Numbered from the stretch's first letter, positions 1 to 9,288 are shown. The stretch is 64,000 bases of DNA from Candidatus Accumulibacter contiguus (GCF_012940005.1 NZ_SPMX01000033.1:20606-84605); one strand, 5' to 3'. Numbers and translations are program-made. The notes: generated by a model from the letters alone, not told the origin.

Positions 1-473
1 AGGAAGAGGCTGTGGACGAACTCGACGGGCACCGAGACACTCGGCCGGTAAAGGTAATCGCTGGCCACGCCAAGCAACTCTTCGGCGAGGGAATGCGCTG
101 GCTGAGATCCTTCGAGCTTCACTGCGAAATCGAGCGATATCGCCAGCCTCACCACCTTGCCGAACCCCGGCGCAAAAGGCACCGAAACCCGAACCGGTCG
201 ATCGCTCAGCAAGGGCGAGTACTTGTAGAGTAGCGGTAACTCTTCGGTCGGCTTTTCCACCACCAGATCGAGAGGAGTCCCGCATTCCCAGCGCAACAGG
301 CCGTCCACCGGCGCACTCAGGCCAAGGATCTGCACATAGGCGAGGTCGTCGCGGTCCTTCGTCGAGAGTGCTGCGCCGATCAGGTCCGGATCCCGGGAAC
401 GAACCACGAGATGACGTCCCCGATAGGCATCGACCAAGGCAAGCGGGACGTTGTACAAGAGGGAATCAGTCAA
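1..473 (-). CDS. Unrecognised protein next to RiPP precursor (partial, runs off left edge)
   Basis: An uninterrupted minus-strand frame of 157 codons runs from 473 to the window edge. An in-frame TAG lies a few codons upstream of 473, so translation must start at the TTG there or at a later TTG/GTG. No ATG is available nearby and no good Shine-Dalgarno is visible, so the start is uncertain. The product is soluble-looking, rich in Leu, Val and Pro, without signal peptide or membrane segment. I see no radical-SAM CxxxCxxC motif in the visible part. It lies about 150 bp downstream of the repeat peptide gene on the same strand, so it is a candidate partner (maturase N-terminal domain, chaperone or transport protein) of that peptide, but I do not recognise the family. 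Confidence 0.5.
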   Translation of the reverse strand, partial: MTDSLLYNVPLALVDAYRGRHLVVRSRDPDLIGAALSTKDRDDLAYVQILGLSAPVDGLLRWECGTPLDLVVEKPTEELPLLYKYSPLLSDRPVRVSVPFAPGFGKVVRLAISLDFAVKLEGSQPAHSLAEELLGVASDYLYRPSVSVPVEFVHSLF

Positions 474-620
474 GAAGCGTACTTTCGCGGACTACCAAGG
501 ATATCGCCGTTGATCGACCGAGGACGTCTTCTTCCCGTGCTGACACGCGGACACCGACGCATGCCCATACCATCCCGCTTCCCGCGTCAGGCAGTACGAG
601 AAGGGGAAAAGAGTGGGCGG

Positions 621-944
621 CTAGAAGCGGTTGACCCAGGAACCGCCGCCATTGACCCAAGTGCCGCCACGGTTGGCCCAGGCGCCGCCACGATTGGCCC
701 AGGCACCACCACCGCCCGCACGGTTGGCCCAGGCACCGCCTCCGCCCGCGCGGTTGGCCCAGGCGCCCGCCTCGGCGTCCGGCACAGCACCCAGTTTCAA
801 CATTGCCCCACCGAAGAGGGCGCTGCCGATGACGACCTTGGACCACTTGTCGAGACTGCGGAGGAAGTCCCTCCGCCCCATCAACGTCGTGTCATCGGCT
901 GTATTGTCGTCAGTTCCCTGCTGTGATTTCATGTCGTCGTTCAT
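621..944 (-). CDS. Tat-type RiPP precursor with six Trp-x-Asn repeats (GrrA-like)
   Basis: A 107-aa product starting at ATG 944, chosen because GAGG sits 6 nt upstream. Residues 23-29 (GRRDFLR) are a twin-arginine motif, followed by a hydrophobic stretch (37-52) and a likely AxA cleavage site after Ala59. The mature part is only 48 residues: Gly-rich spacers and six motifs WAN (x4) and WVN (x2), with Trp at 62, 72, 82, 89, 96 and 103, so spacing is 10, 10, 7, 7, 7. Known families: Trp-x-Asn is a substrate pattern of three-residue cyclophane-forming radical SAM/SPASM maturases (GrrM, XyeB types), and Gly-rich repeat precursors are called GrrA. Inference: an exported cyclophane peptide whose maturase lies left of the window. 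The alternative is an unmodified Gly/Trp-rich secreted protein. Confidence 0.72.
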   Translation of the reverse strand: MNDDMKSQQGTDDNTADDTTLMGRRDFLRSLDKWSKVVIGSALFGGAMLKLGAVPDAEAGAWANRAGGGGAWANRAGGGGAWANRGGAWANRGGTWVNGGGSWVNRF

Positions 945-1084
945 GTTCAACCTCGGTTTCCTGCTCGCAAAAATCCGGCCATGGCCCCGTAGAACTGGTC
1001 TCAAACCAGAGGCAAAGTACCATGCGGATCGGTTCGATGGCCTCATGCGCTTCACTCAGATGCTTTCGCCGGCTCTGCTACTCG

Positions 1085-1564
1085 CTACTCGGCACCCAGC
1101 CGGGAAAAGTGCACGCTGACAAAACGCCACTGGCCTTTCTCCTTTTGCAAGGTTCCGGACATGTTGAAGGCGCGTTCCCGCGTTTCCTGGTCGACGGGGG
1201 CTTTCATCGTGGTGGTCATCGCAAACCAGGCGATGTTACCGCTCGCACCGGTTGAAATCCACTGGTTGCTGAAGCTGATGCTGTTCGGCTTGAACTTGGT
1301 AAAGAACTGAGCGTAGGCAGCAGAGATCCCTTCCCCGCCCAGATAGGCTTCGCCAGCACCGGTACCCAACAGGACGGCACCGGGCGACGAGGAATAGGTC
1401 GCCATCACGCCCTCGAGATCCTGCGCGTCAAACGCCTTGTTGTGACGTTCCACCAGGGACTGCACCCCGGGCAGGGGGTCTGTTTTCGGGGACTCCGCCA
1501 GACAGGGAGAAGCCATTGCCCCACAAACAGCCGTCACCAGGACGAAGCTCCGCATCGCAGACAT
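1085..1564 (-). CDS. Exported NTF2/SnoaL-like protein
   Basis: A 159-aa product. ATG 1564 is preceded by AGGAG at 7 nt, better than the TTG one codon upstream. Residues 1-23 form a Sec signal peptide ending near CLAES. The rest matches the DUF4440/SnoaL_3 cone fold: a helix with 'ERHNKAFDAQDLEGVMATY', central strands, and a C-terminal 'GQWRFVSVHFS' strand typical of nuclear-transport-factor-2-like ketosteroid-isomerase relatives. These proteins bind small hydrophobic ligands or act as accessory domains, and no catalytic function can be assigned. It lies 140 bp upstream of the repeat peptide on the same strand and may be cotranscribed with it. GC and codon use resemble the neighbours. Confidence 0.75.
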   Translation of the reverse strand: MSAMRSFVLVTAVCGAMASPCLAESPKTDPLPGVQSLVERHNKAFDAQDLEGVMATYSSSPGAVLLGTGAGEAYLGGEGISAAYAQFFTKFKPNSISFSNQWISTGASGNIAWFAMTTTMKAPVDQETRERAFNMSGTLQKEKGQWRFVSVHFSRLGAE

Positions 1565-1784
1565 CAATGATCTCCTTTCGTAATCAAGCCGCTTGGGAAA
1601 TTACCGGCTGAACCGGCTCGAAAAGTTCAGGCCTCAACACAACCGATGCGTTACGTTCCCGACCCAAGAAGACAGCTAATCAACACATCTTAAAGGGTAG
1701 AAGACGCGAAGGGAAAACACAAGACAATTTTTCGGCGGTGTCCGTGACCCCTGTTACTATGAAAGTCGCGAGCGACTCTCGAAT

Positions 1785-1825
1785 CTCCCCTCCCCCTCGC
1801 GGGGGGAGGGGTTGGGGGAGAGGGG
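1785..1825. repeat. GC-rich palindromic repeat (REP-like)
   Basis: A C-rich arm (1786-1797) and a G-rich arm (1801-1810, continuing in a second G-rich copy to 1825) flank a TCGC centre and form a stable stem. C-run/G-run intergenic palindromes of this kind are common dispersed elements in proteobacterial genomes. It lies directly beside the second inverted repeat, downstream of the lipoprotein gene. Confidence 0.6.
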
Positions 1826-1877
1826 AAACGGTCATGACTTTCATCATCGGGGGTGTCTTGCAAAGTCATGACCGTTT
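1826..1877. repeat. Perfect 16-bp inverted repeat with 20-nt loop
   Basis: The arm at 1826-1841 (AAACGGTCATGACTTT) is the exact reverse complement of 1862-1877. No T-run follows on either strand, so it is not a standard intrinsic terminator, although it sits 8 bp past the stop of the minus-strand lipoprotein gene and could act as a transcript end or processing hairpin. The core TCATGACTTTCAT recurs near 20492. Confidence 0.65.
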
Positions 1878-1885
1878 GGCTGAAG

Positions 1886-2308
1886 TCAGCCGTCGTTCAA
1901 ACCACCCCCTGGCCCCCAGCCGGGCTGGGGAGCAATGGGTGGGCCGTTGTAGGGGCTCTTTGGGATGTGACCGCTCGGTGGCACGTAACTCCCTGGCGGA
2001 TCGTAAGCCTTGGGTTGGCGGTAGGCGTCGCGGTTTCGATACTGCTCCTTGGCCTCCTTCTTGGCCTCCTTCTTGCCACGCTCATAGCCTTTCTCGTAGT
2101 CATGCGACCTGTAATTCTGGTTGTAGCTTGAACGTTCGGCATCACGGTAACCGCGCTCGTACGCCGAGTCGCGATCGGCTGCCCAGTAGCCATCGTTGGA
2201 GTAGCCGCGGTAAGGGCTGTCGTACGGTGAATTGTAATTGCAAGCAGTCGTTGCGAGCAGGCCACCGATGGCAGCGAAGATGGAAATACGCTTGACGTAA
2301 AGGGACAT
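1886..2308 (-). CDS. Small Tyr/Arg-rich putative lipoprotein
   Basis: A 140-aa product starting at ATG 2308 with a near-perfect GAGGAGG 7 nt upstream. A short signal sequence ends in LATTAC with Cys23; the -3 position is Thr, so the lipobox is imperfect. Residues 25-90 are rich in Tyr, Arg, Asp and Ser with repeats of the DRDSAYERGYRDAERS kind, then a Lys/Glu segment (KKEAKKEAKEQ), then a Pro/Gly-rich tail. This composition is typical of small envelope proteins of unknown function. It is monocistronic, with about 275 bp of non-coding DNA upstream. Confidence 0.65.
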   Translation of the reverse strand: MSLYVKRISIFAAIGGLLATTACNYNSPYDSPYRGYSNDGYWAADRDSAYERGYRDAERSSYNQNYRSHDYEKGYERGKKEAKKEAKEQYRNRDAYRQPKAYDPPGSYVPPSGHIPKSPYNGPPIAPQPGWGPGGGLNDG

Positions 2309-2583
2309 CGATGTTCCTCCTCAATCAACAAACGATCAAGCCGTGGATAACGGTTAACGGTTCGCCAGCGCAAGCGCTGACGACTCCGCAGCCGAAGCGT
2401 ACGACCAATCTCAGTACAGGATTCGTGAGTCGCTGACGCGACCTGCAGATTAACAGACTTGATTGTATAGCCGGCGCGCTGTGGGCGCGATTCCCATTTC
2501 CCAGCCTTGCCCCAGCAATTTCTCCCGAACTCAAGCCGAGGGCAAGCGTACCGGCCCAACCCCGCCCAGCCAAGCGCCGCGTC

Positions 2584-5500
2584 TCACTCGCCTGCGCCGC
2601 GCCCCAGCACCAGCGCCAGCATATCCGCGTAGCTCAGCCGCCCGCCGTCTTCGGTGCCGGCGAGCAGCCCGTCGGCCAAGTCGCGCTTGCCGGCGTGCAG
2701 CTGCAGGATGCGCTCTTCGATGGTGTCCTGGGCGACCAGGCGGTAGATGGTGACCGGGCGCTCCTGGCCGATGCGGTGGGCGCGGTCGGAGGCCTGGTCT
2801 TCGACGGCGGGGTTCCACCAGGGGTCCATGTGGATGACGTAGTCGGCGGCGGTCAGGTTCAGCCCGGCGCCGCCGGCGCGCAGGCTGATCAGGAACAATT
2901 CTCCCTCGCCGGCCTGGAAAGCGGCGACCGCGGCGCGGCGCTGCGCCTCGGCGGTCGAGCCGTCGAGATACTGGTAGCGGATGCCGTGGGCATCGAGGTG
3001 GTCGCGGATGAGCTTGAGGTGATCGACGAACTGACTGAAGACCAGCGCCTTGTGGCGGTTGTCGAGCAGTTCGTCGACGATCTCGGCGAAGGCCTCGAGC
3101 TTGGCACTTGGCAGCTCGCTGTCGGGAAGCGCGAGCCGCGGATGACAGCAGGCACGGCGCAGACGCATGATCTCGGCGAGGAGCTGCATGCGCTGCTGGC
3201 CGGGGTGATCCTCCGGGGCCTCTTCTAGGCGTTCGATGGCCTGCCGGCGCAGGGCTTCGTAGAGCGCCCTCTCGCCGCTGCTGAGCTCGATCTGCAGGGT
3301 AATCTCGGTGCGCGCGGGCAGCTCGCTCAAGACCTCGCTCTTCAGGCGGCGCAGAATGAAGGGTCGCAACAATTGGCGCAGCCGCTGCCGGGCGCTTGCA
3401 TCCTTGGCCTGCTCGATGGGAATCGCGAAGCGTCGGTTGAAGGTCTCCAGCGAGCCGAGCAGGCCGGGATTGATGAAGCGGAAGAGGTTCCACAGCTCGC
3501 CGAGGTGGTTCTCGATCGGCGTGCCGGTGGTGATCATGCGAAATACGCCACGCAGGCGCATCATCGCCTGCGAGCGTTTGGTGAGCGCGTTCTTGAAGGC
3601 CTGCGCTTCGTCGGCGACGATGGTCTGCCACTGCACCTCGGCGAGGCGTTCGCCCTCGCTCTGCAGAAGGCCGTAGCTGCAGACGATGAGGTCGAAGGGG
3701 CCGGCCTGTTCGAGCAGCGCGGCGCGGTCGGCGCCGCCGAAACGCAGCGGCTTGAGCGTCGGGGCGAAGCGCTGCGCTTCGTCGATCCAGTTGCCGCAGA
3801 CCGACATCGGCGCCAGCACTAGCGTCGGACCTGCAGCGGCCCGCGACACGATCAGTGCCAGCGCCTCGACCGTCTTGCCCAGCCCCATGTCGTCGGCGAG
3901 ACAGGCGCCGGCGCCCCAGTGGGCAAGGCGGGCGAGCCAGCGGTAGCCCTCGGCCTGGTAGTCGCGCAGCTCGGCCTGCAGCGTCGAAGGGAGTGGCGGT
4001 TCGAGGGCCTGCAGCGCAGCCAGCCGGTCGAGCAGCGCCCGCCACGCCGGATCGGCCTCGACTGCCATGCCATCGATGATCTCGTCGATGGCCGGCGCCG
4101 CGAAGGGGTGGAAGCAGCCGTCGTCGGCCACCAGTCCGCGCAGCTTGTCGAGGCGCCGGCGCAGGGCCTGGCTGAGGATCAGATAATCGTTTTCGCCGAG
4201 GCGGACAAAGCGGCCCTGGGCGGCGGCCGCGCGGTCGAGCAGCTCGCGCATCGCCAGCACGCGCCCGTCGTCGAGGGTCAGCTCGCCATTGATCGCCAGC
4301 CAGTCGGCCTGCTGCCGGAGGGTGACGCGCATCTGGCTGAGCTGGGTTTCCTTGCCAAGGCCGATGCGCTTGCCCTGCGGCCAGTCGAGCACGACCGCAT
4401 CACCGAGGCCATGGAGCTCTTCGAGTGCGCTCAGGGCCTGCTCGAGGTCGTCGAGATGCCAGCTCCAGCCGTCGTTGCCGGCGAGTGCCGGGCATTGACG
4501 GATCACCGCGCGGGCCGCAGCCAGCTCGCTTCGGAGGTCACGGGGGCAGCGCAGGGCGCGACCGTCGCGCTCGCTGAACAGGGTCGCACCACCCTGCCCC
4601 GGTCGGAACTGCGGGCCGGCGTCACCAGCGGGGTGCACATAGCACTCGAGGCCGAGGCCGCCATCGAAAGCGTTCAGGTGCAGGTGCGGGCGCGGGTCGG
4701 CGACGATCGTCTCGGCGACGCCGGTGCCGCCGCCGATGTCGGAATGGACGGTCAGCAGCGGCGCTACCGCAGTGAGCCCTTCGAGCAAGCGCGGCTCGGC
4801 ACCCTTGGGGACGCTGAGGCCCTTCGGGCCGAGAATGCGGGCGATCTCCCGGTGCCGGACATCGAACTGCACCAGCCGGATGCACTGCGGGGTCTCCTCG
4901 ACCGGCAACAGCGACCGGTCCTCGGCCGGGAAGGGCTCGATGCTGACCAGAAAGTCCTTGCTACGGCGCACCGCCGCCAGCGTCGGCAGCGCGCGCACCA
5001 GTTCGACCGGGGTATCTGTGGTCGCGTCGCGGACGACCAGGGGGTGACCGACGGCGGCCAGCAGGGCGCGCTCGGTATCGATCCGATAAACGGTCCGCGC
5101 GTAGCCGCCGTGCCAGCTCGCTTCCTGCTCGCGGACGATGCAGGCGCAAATCTCGCGATCCTGGGGCGTCAGGTAGGGGAAATCTTCGGGGGTCTCGGCG
5201 AGCCGCTGCAGCGCCACCGGCCGGCCCTGGCTCCAGCCGCCACGCTTGCTGCGCTTCTGCTCGCGAGGTTCGAGCAGGGCGTCGTTCTGGTGCAATTCGA
5301 ATACCCAGGCCATGCGCAGATCGGCGGTCTCGGGCGCAACGCTGCCGGGATCGGCCGCCTGGCTGCCGAGCCCCTTGAGCGCATCGAGGGCGATCTCCCA
5401 GGCTGCCCTGGGGGCCAGCAGATCGGTCATCCGGACCACGCCGGCGGGCGGATCGCCAAGTGCCGCAAGGGTCGGGGTCGCGCCCTCGAAGCCGAAGGCC

Positions 5501-6741
5501 ACCAGCAGGGCAACGGCCTCGTGTGCATACCAGTCGATCCCGGCCTGCGCCGCCTGCTCGGCACAGGTCGCCAGGACTTGCAGCGCGTCCGCTGCCGGGC
5601 GCTCGCCAAGCCAGTGCAGTGCCAGGAAGCGGAGTAGTTTTGGAAATGCGCCGCGCACGCTCAGGCTGGACTGCAGCCAGACGGCGTCGGTCAATTGGCG
5701 TTGGCCGGCCAGCACCGCGGCCAGGTCGCCGAGCACCCGGAACCCTTGCTCGAGGGGGTCGGTCACGCTGGCCCGCAGACAGAGGGTCACCTGCCGCTGC
5801 ATCCGTTCGTAATCGGCCTTGCCGCCGCGGTGCAGCAGGGCGATGAGATAGAGGGCACCGGCGATGCCCGGCGTATAGACGTTGCGCTTGCGGCTCAGCT
5901 TGCGCGCCGACAGCTCGGCGGCCTCGATCCTCTCAATGGTCTGTGTGTAATCGCCCTGCAAAAAGTGTAGCCAGCCTTGCAGGGCCAGCGCCTCGGGGTC
6001 GCTCTGGCCAGCCAGCAGCGCCGGCACCGCATCCAGGCGGCCGCGCAGCAGGTGTTGCTCGGCCAGGGCGTCGGCAACGTCCGGGCGGGTTGCGGCCAAA
6101 GGAGTCAGCAGACGTTCCATCAGCACGTAGTGATCCGGCTGTGGAACCAGTTCCAGAGCCGCCTGGTGCAACAGCGGGGCGAGGGCCAGGATCTGGAGAC
6201 GGGGATCCAGGCCGGCGATCCATTCCGGGTCCGGCTGGGACAGGCAGACCTCGGCCAATTGTCGAACCTGGTGATAGGGAACCCGGGCCAGCGATGCGGC
6301 TGGGCCGATCCCGAGCCCTTGCAAGACCTCGTCTTCGCGCCCGGCGTAGAGCGCGTTGCGCAACACCCGCAAGCGGCGCATCTCGCTCGGCTGCTCCCAG
6401 GAGTTGCGCAGCGGCGTCGGGAAGCAGCGCTCTGCGGCTTCGACGATCGTCGCGAAGGTTCCGTCGGCGACGGTCTCGCGGGTCAGGGTTTCGCGCAGGT
6501 CGGGACGACAGAACAGAGCGCCCTTCGGTAGATCGATCAAGCCGTCGCTGCACAGCCGCTCGCGCAGGGTCTTGTTCAGCAGGCGACTCAGTGGGGTGCC
6601 AGCCCGGTCATGCCAGGCGAGGGCGTCGAGGATCTGCTGCAGCACGGTCTGCCCGACCGATTCGCAGACCACCGACAACACCCGCAGGATGCGTTGCTCG
6701 TCGGGACTCAGACGCTCGTAGCGCGCATGCAGCTCAGCCAA
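2584..6741 (-). CDS. SNF2-family DNA-dependent ATPase/helicase, long form
   Basis: A 1385-aa product if started at TTG 6741, which overlaps the stop of the upstream gene by 8 nt; no in-frame ATG exists for over 100 codons. Residues 1 to about 880 are helical, TPR-like and not family-specific. The C-terminal third is a Swi2/Snf2 ATPase: Walker A in DDMGLGKT (about residue 945), Walker B DEAQ (about 1041), then a helicase C domain with VFSQFVDHL (about 1230), LDGST, AGGAGLNLTAADYV, and the final arginine-finger motif SDRAHRIGQ (about 1318). Family knowledge: SNF2 proteins translocate on duplex DNA to remodel bound protein, as HepA/RapA does for RNA polymerase; this one lacks the RapA layout. 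Translational coupling suggests it works with the 603-aa protein. Confidence 0.85.
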   Translation of the reverse strand: MAELHARYERLSPDEQRILRVLSVVCESVGQTVLQQILDALAWHDRAGTPLSRLLNKTLRERLCSDGLIDLPKGALFCRPDLRETLTRETVADGTFATIVEAAERCFPTPLRNSWEQPSEMRRLRVLRNALYAGREDEVLQGLGIGPAASLARVPYHQVRQLAEVCLSQPDPEWIAGLDPRLQILALAPLLHQAALELVPQPDHYVLMERLLTPLAATRPDVADALAEQHLLRGRLDAVPALLAGQSDPEALALQGWLHFLQGDYTQTIERIEAAELSARKLSRKRNVYTPGIAGALYLIALLHRGGKADYERMQRQVTLCLRASVTDPLEQGFRVLGDLAAVLAGQRQLTDAVWLQSSLSVRGAFPKLLRFLALHWLGERPAADALQVLATCAEQAAQAGIDWYAHEAVALLVAFGFEGATPTLAALGDPPAGVVRMTDLLAPRAAWEIALDALKGLGSQAADPGSVAPETADLRMAWVFELHQNDALLEPREQKRSKRGGWSQGRPVALQRLAETPEDFPYLTPQDREICACIVREQEASWHGGYARTVYRIDTERALLAAVGHPLVVRDATTDTPVELVRALPTLAAVRRSKDFLVSIEPFPAEDRSLLPVEETPQCIRLVQFDVRHREIARILGPKGLSVPKGAEPRLLEGLTAVAPLLTVHSDIGGGTGVAETIVADPRPHLHLNAFDGGLGLECYVHPAGDAGPQFRPGQGGATLFSERDGRALRCPRDLRSELAAARAVIRQCPALAGNDGWSWHLDDLEQALSALEELHGLGDAVVLDWPQGKRIGLGKETQLSQMRVTLRQQADWLAINGELTLDDGRVLAMRELLDRAAAAQGRFVRLGENDYLILSQALRRRLDKLRGLVADDGCFHPFAAPAIDEIIDGMAVEADPAWRALLDRLAALQALEPPLPSTLQAELRDYQAEGYRWLARLAHWGAGACLADDMGLGKTVEALALIVSRAAAGPTLVLAPMSVCGNWIDEAQRFAPTLKPLRFGGADRAALLEQAGPFDLIVCSYGLLQSEGERLAEVQWQTIVADEAQAFKNALTKRSQAMMRLRGVFRMITTGTPIENHLGELWNLFRFINPGLLGSLETFNRRFAIPIEQAKDASARQRLRQLLRPFILRRLKSEVLSELPARTEITLQIELSSGERALYEALRRQAIERLEEAPEDHPGQQRMQLLAEIMRLRRACCHPRLALPDSELPSAKLEAFAEIVDELLDNRHKALVFSQFVDHLKLIRDHLDAHGIRYQYLDGSTAEAQRRAAVAAFQAGEGELFLISLRAGGAGLNLTAADYVIHMDPWWNPAVEDQASDRAHRIGQERPVTIYRLVAQDTIEERILQLHAGKRDLADGLLAGTEDGGRLSYADMLALVLGRGAGE

Positions 6742-8545
6742 TGGGGGTCTCGGGAAGCACCAGGCCGAGCCTGGCGAGTCCCTTGCGGAAGGCCGCGAGC
6801 TTCGGATCGGGAACACAGACCAGGCGGTCGCCGGCACGCATACAGTGCGGCGCGGTGCTCGGGTCGGAGGCGAGCAGCGCGGCAATGGCGGCGTCCTTGC
6901 AGCGGATCAGGCGCGCCGACCCGGCGTCGACGAGAGCGGTGGCACGCTCGCCGACGCTCTCCAGCAATTGGCAAAACTCCGCCGGCAGTTCGCCAACGGT
7001 CGCAGCATCTAGGAAGTCGCGGATGCGCCCGCGCTCGTTGGCATCGGCACTCTCTCGTAGCAGGGCATCCGGGTCGAGTCGCCAGCGATCGGCAGACAAA
7101 TGCTGGGCGATTCGCTCGAGGAGCAGCCGCTCCGCAGGCTCCGGATCGCGCAGCAGGGTCAGACCGAGGTCGGCCCCGGTGGCCAGTAGCGGCGGCTTCT
7201 TCTCGACAGTCGGTCGGTAGTCCGGGGTCAATCCGAGGCAAAAAGCACCGAGGGCATTGAGGCGAACGTAGCGCAGGCCATCGTAACGGCTCAGGAACAG
7301 GAAGTCGTCGGTTCCCCAGGCCTCGCTGTAGTCGGGTCTGGCGTGGTAGGGGCTGGTGTAGGCGACGTCGAGCAGGCCGAGCGTCGCCAGATACTCGAAG
7401 AGATAGACGAGGATGTAGCGCGCCTGCAGGATCTCGAACCCCCCGAAGCCCTCGGTGCCCAGGCTGCCGTAGTTCGGGTCGGAAAAGTACAGGGCCCAGG
7501 CATTGTAAGTGACCTCGAAGTCGTGGTTGCGAAACCGCATCTGGCGGAAAAACTCGTCGAGGGAGATCCAGCGACCGACGGGACAGCAATCCTTGAGGGC
7601 CTCAGCGATCACCGTACGGCGATCGGCCAGGGCACTGAGCTGTGCCGATCGGCTGGTCTGGCCCTTGATCAGGTCCACGCGGCGCAGTTCGTCCGGCGCC
7701 CCCTTCGCCTGCCAGCGCTCGAACAGATGCGAGACGACCGTTTCGAGCGACTGCGACAGCGCCTTGCTGCCGCGGGCGGTCAGTGCCAGCTTGCTGCCGT
7801 CCAGCTTTGCCAGCCCAGCGACCTGCAGCAGCAGCGGCCAGGCAAAGGGGCGAATCGGACGGATCGCCCCGCCAGCCCAGCGCTGGCTACCCAGGTCGTC
7901 TTCCGGCTGGTACCAGTCGCCGCCGAGCAGGATCGACTCCAGTTTCGCCACTGCGGCACTGCTCGGCAGACCGGTCTTCGGGCCGACCGCGATGCCGCCC
8001 TGCCCGATCAGCCGCAGCACCGCCGGCAGGTCATTTCGCACCAGCGCCTCGGTGGCGACGAGGCGCAGCGGCTCGGATGCGCCGGCCGCCCCATTCGACG
8101 CAACGGTGGTCGGCAGTTCCTCGTCGCTCAGGGTGGTGATCGCCAGCTCGGCAGGCCGCGGTGCCAGCCCGGCCAGACGCGGCAGCAGATCCTCGGGGAT
8201 CTCGCCCTGGTAGAAGAAGAGCTTGAGGACGCTGGGTTGTTCGACCTTTAACGTGCCCCAGGAATAGCTGCGCCGCCCGAAGTACTCGGGGATCTTGCCG
8301 TACCGGAGCCGGAAGCGCACCGGGTCGAAGCGCCCTCCCCAGTGGTGGACCGCCTCGGCGATGGCGTCGATGTCCAGTGCGGACAGGCGCTGCCAGACGC
8401 TGCTCAGATCGCCGGCCAGAAGATACTGGGCGAGCGCCTCGATGATCTCCGCCTTGCGCGTCGAGCGGTCGCCAGTGGGCGTCAGGTCGCGTCTCTGCTT
8501 CAGCTCGTCCACCGTCAGGAGATTCAATTGCTCGTGTAGTTTCAT
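6734..8545 (-). CDS. SAP-like DNA-binding protein paired with SNF2 helicase
   Basis: A 603-aa product from ATG 8545; GGA lies about 8 nt upstream, and a second in-frame ATG at 8551 is too close to it. Residues 1-45 (LLTVDELKQRRDLTPTGDRS followed by RKAEIIEALAQYL) read like a SAP helix-extension-helix, a DNA-binding fold. The rest is mixed alpha/beta with two winged-helix-like stretches and no recognisable catalytic motif. No signal peptide or membrane segment. Its stop overlaps the TTG start of the SNF2 gene, so the two are coupled and probably make one complex. I do not know an assigned function for the pair; DNA repair, chromosome maintenance and phage defence are all possible. Confidence 0.65.
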   Translation of the reverse strand: MKLHEQLNLLTVDELKQRRDLTPTGDRSTRKAEIIEALAQYLLAGDLSSVWQRLSALDIDAIAEAVHHWGGRFDPVRFRLRYGKIPEYFGRRSYSWGTLKVEQPSVLKLFFYQGEIPEDLLPRLAGLAPRPAELAITTLSDEELPTTVASNGAAGASEPLRLVATEALVRNDLPAVLRLIGQGGIAVGPKTGLPSSAAVAKLESILLGGDWYQPEDDLGSQRWAGGAIRPIRPFAWPLLLQVAGLAKLDGSKLALTARGSKALSQSLETVVSHLFERWQAKGAPDELRRVDLIKGQTSRSAQLSALADRRTVIAEALKDCCPVGRWISLDEFFRQMRFRNHDFEVTYNAWALYFSDPNYGSLGTEGFGGFEILQARYILVYLFEYLATLGLLDVAYTSPYHARPDYSEAWGTDDFLFLSRYDGLRYVRLNALGAFCLGLTPDYRPTVEKKPPLLATGADLGLTLLRDPEPAERLLLERIAQHLSADRWRLDPDALLRESADANERGRIRDFLDAATVGELPAEFCQLLESVGERATALVDAGSARLIRCKDAAIAALLASDPSTAPHCMRAGDRLVCVPDPKLAAFRKGLARLGLVLPETPIG

Positions 8546-8739
8546 GGTCATTTCCGCTGGGTGAATGCATGCGCCTGTGTCGCACGCGCCAGGCCAGGCC
8601 AGTAGAGTGCGCCGGGGTGCGTATTTTACACAGCTCACGCGGATGCCGATTGAGTAGGCTCATTGCTTGCCTGCTCGCAGAATGCTGGGCATACTTGCTT
8701 TCCTGTTGTTGATCAGAAAGCCTTCGAGATCCTCTGACC

Positions 8740-9258
<519 letters not shown>

Positions 9259-9288
9259 CTCCCTGAACTCGCCCGCCGCGCAGCGCCG

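Noticed and set aside
624..767. Gly/Trp-rich repeat as mere low-complexity DNA
   Set aside because: The repeat keeps reading frame, spacing and WxN identity after a proper Tat leader and ribosome site, so a coding origin is much more likely.
1826..1877. Inverted repeat as an intrinsic terminator of the lipoprotein gene
   Set aside because: The stem is strong but no U-run follows in either direction, so it is listed as a repeat.
3919..5637. 572-codon plus-strand open frame opposite the SNF2 gene
   Set aside because: It lies entirely antisense to a clearly conserved helicase, has no ribosome site and no family features; it arises from high third-position GC.
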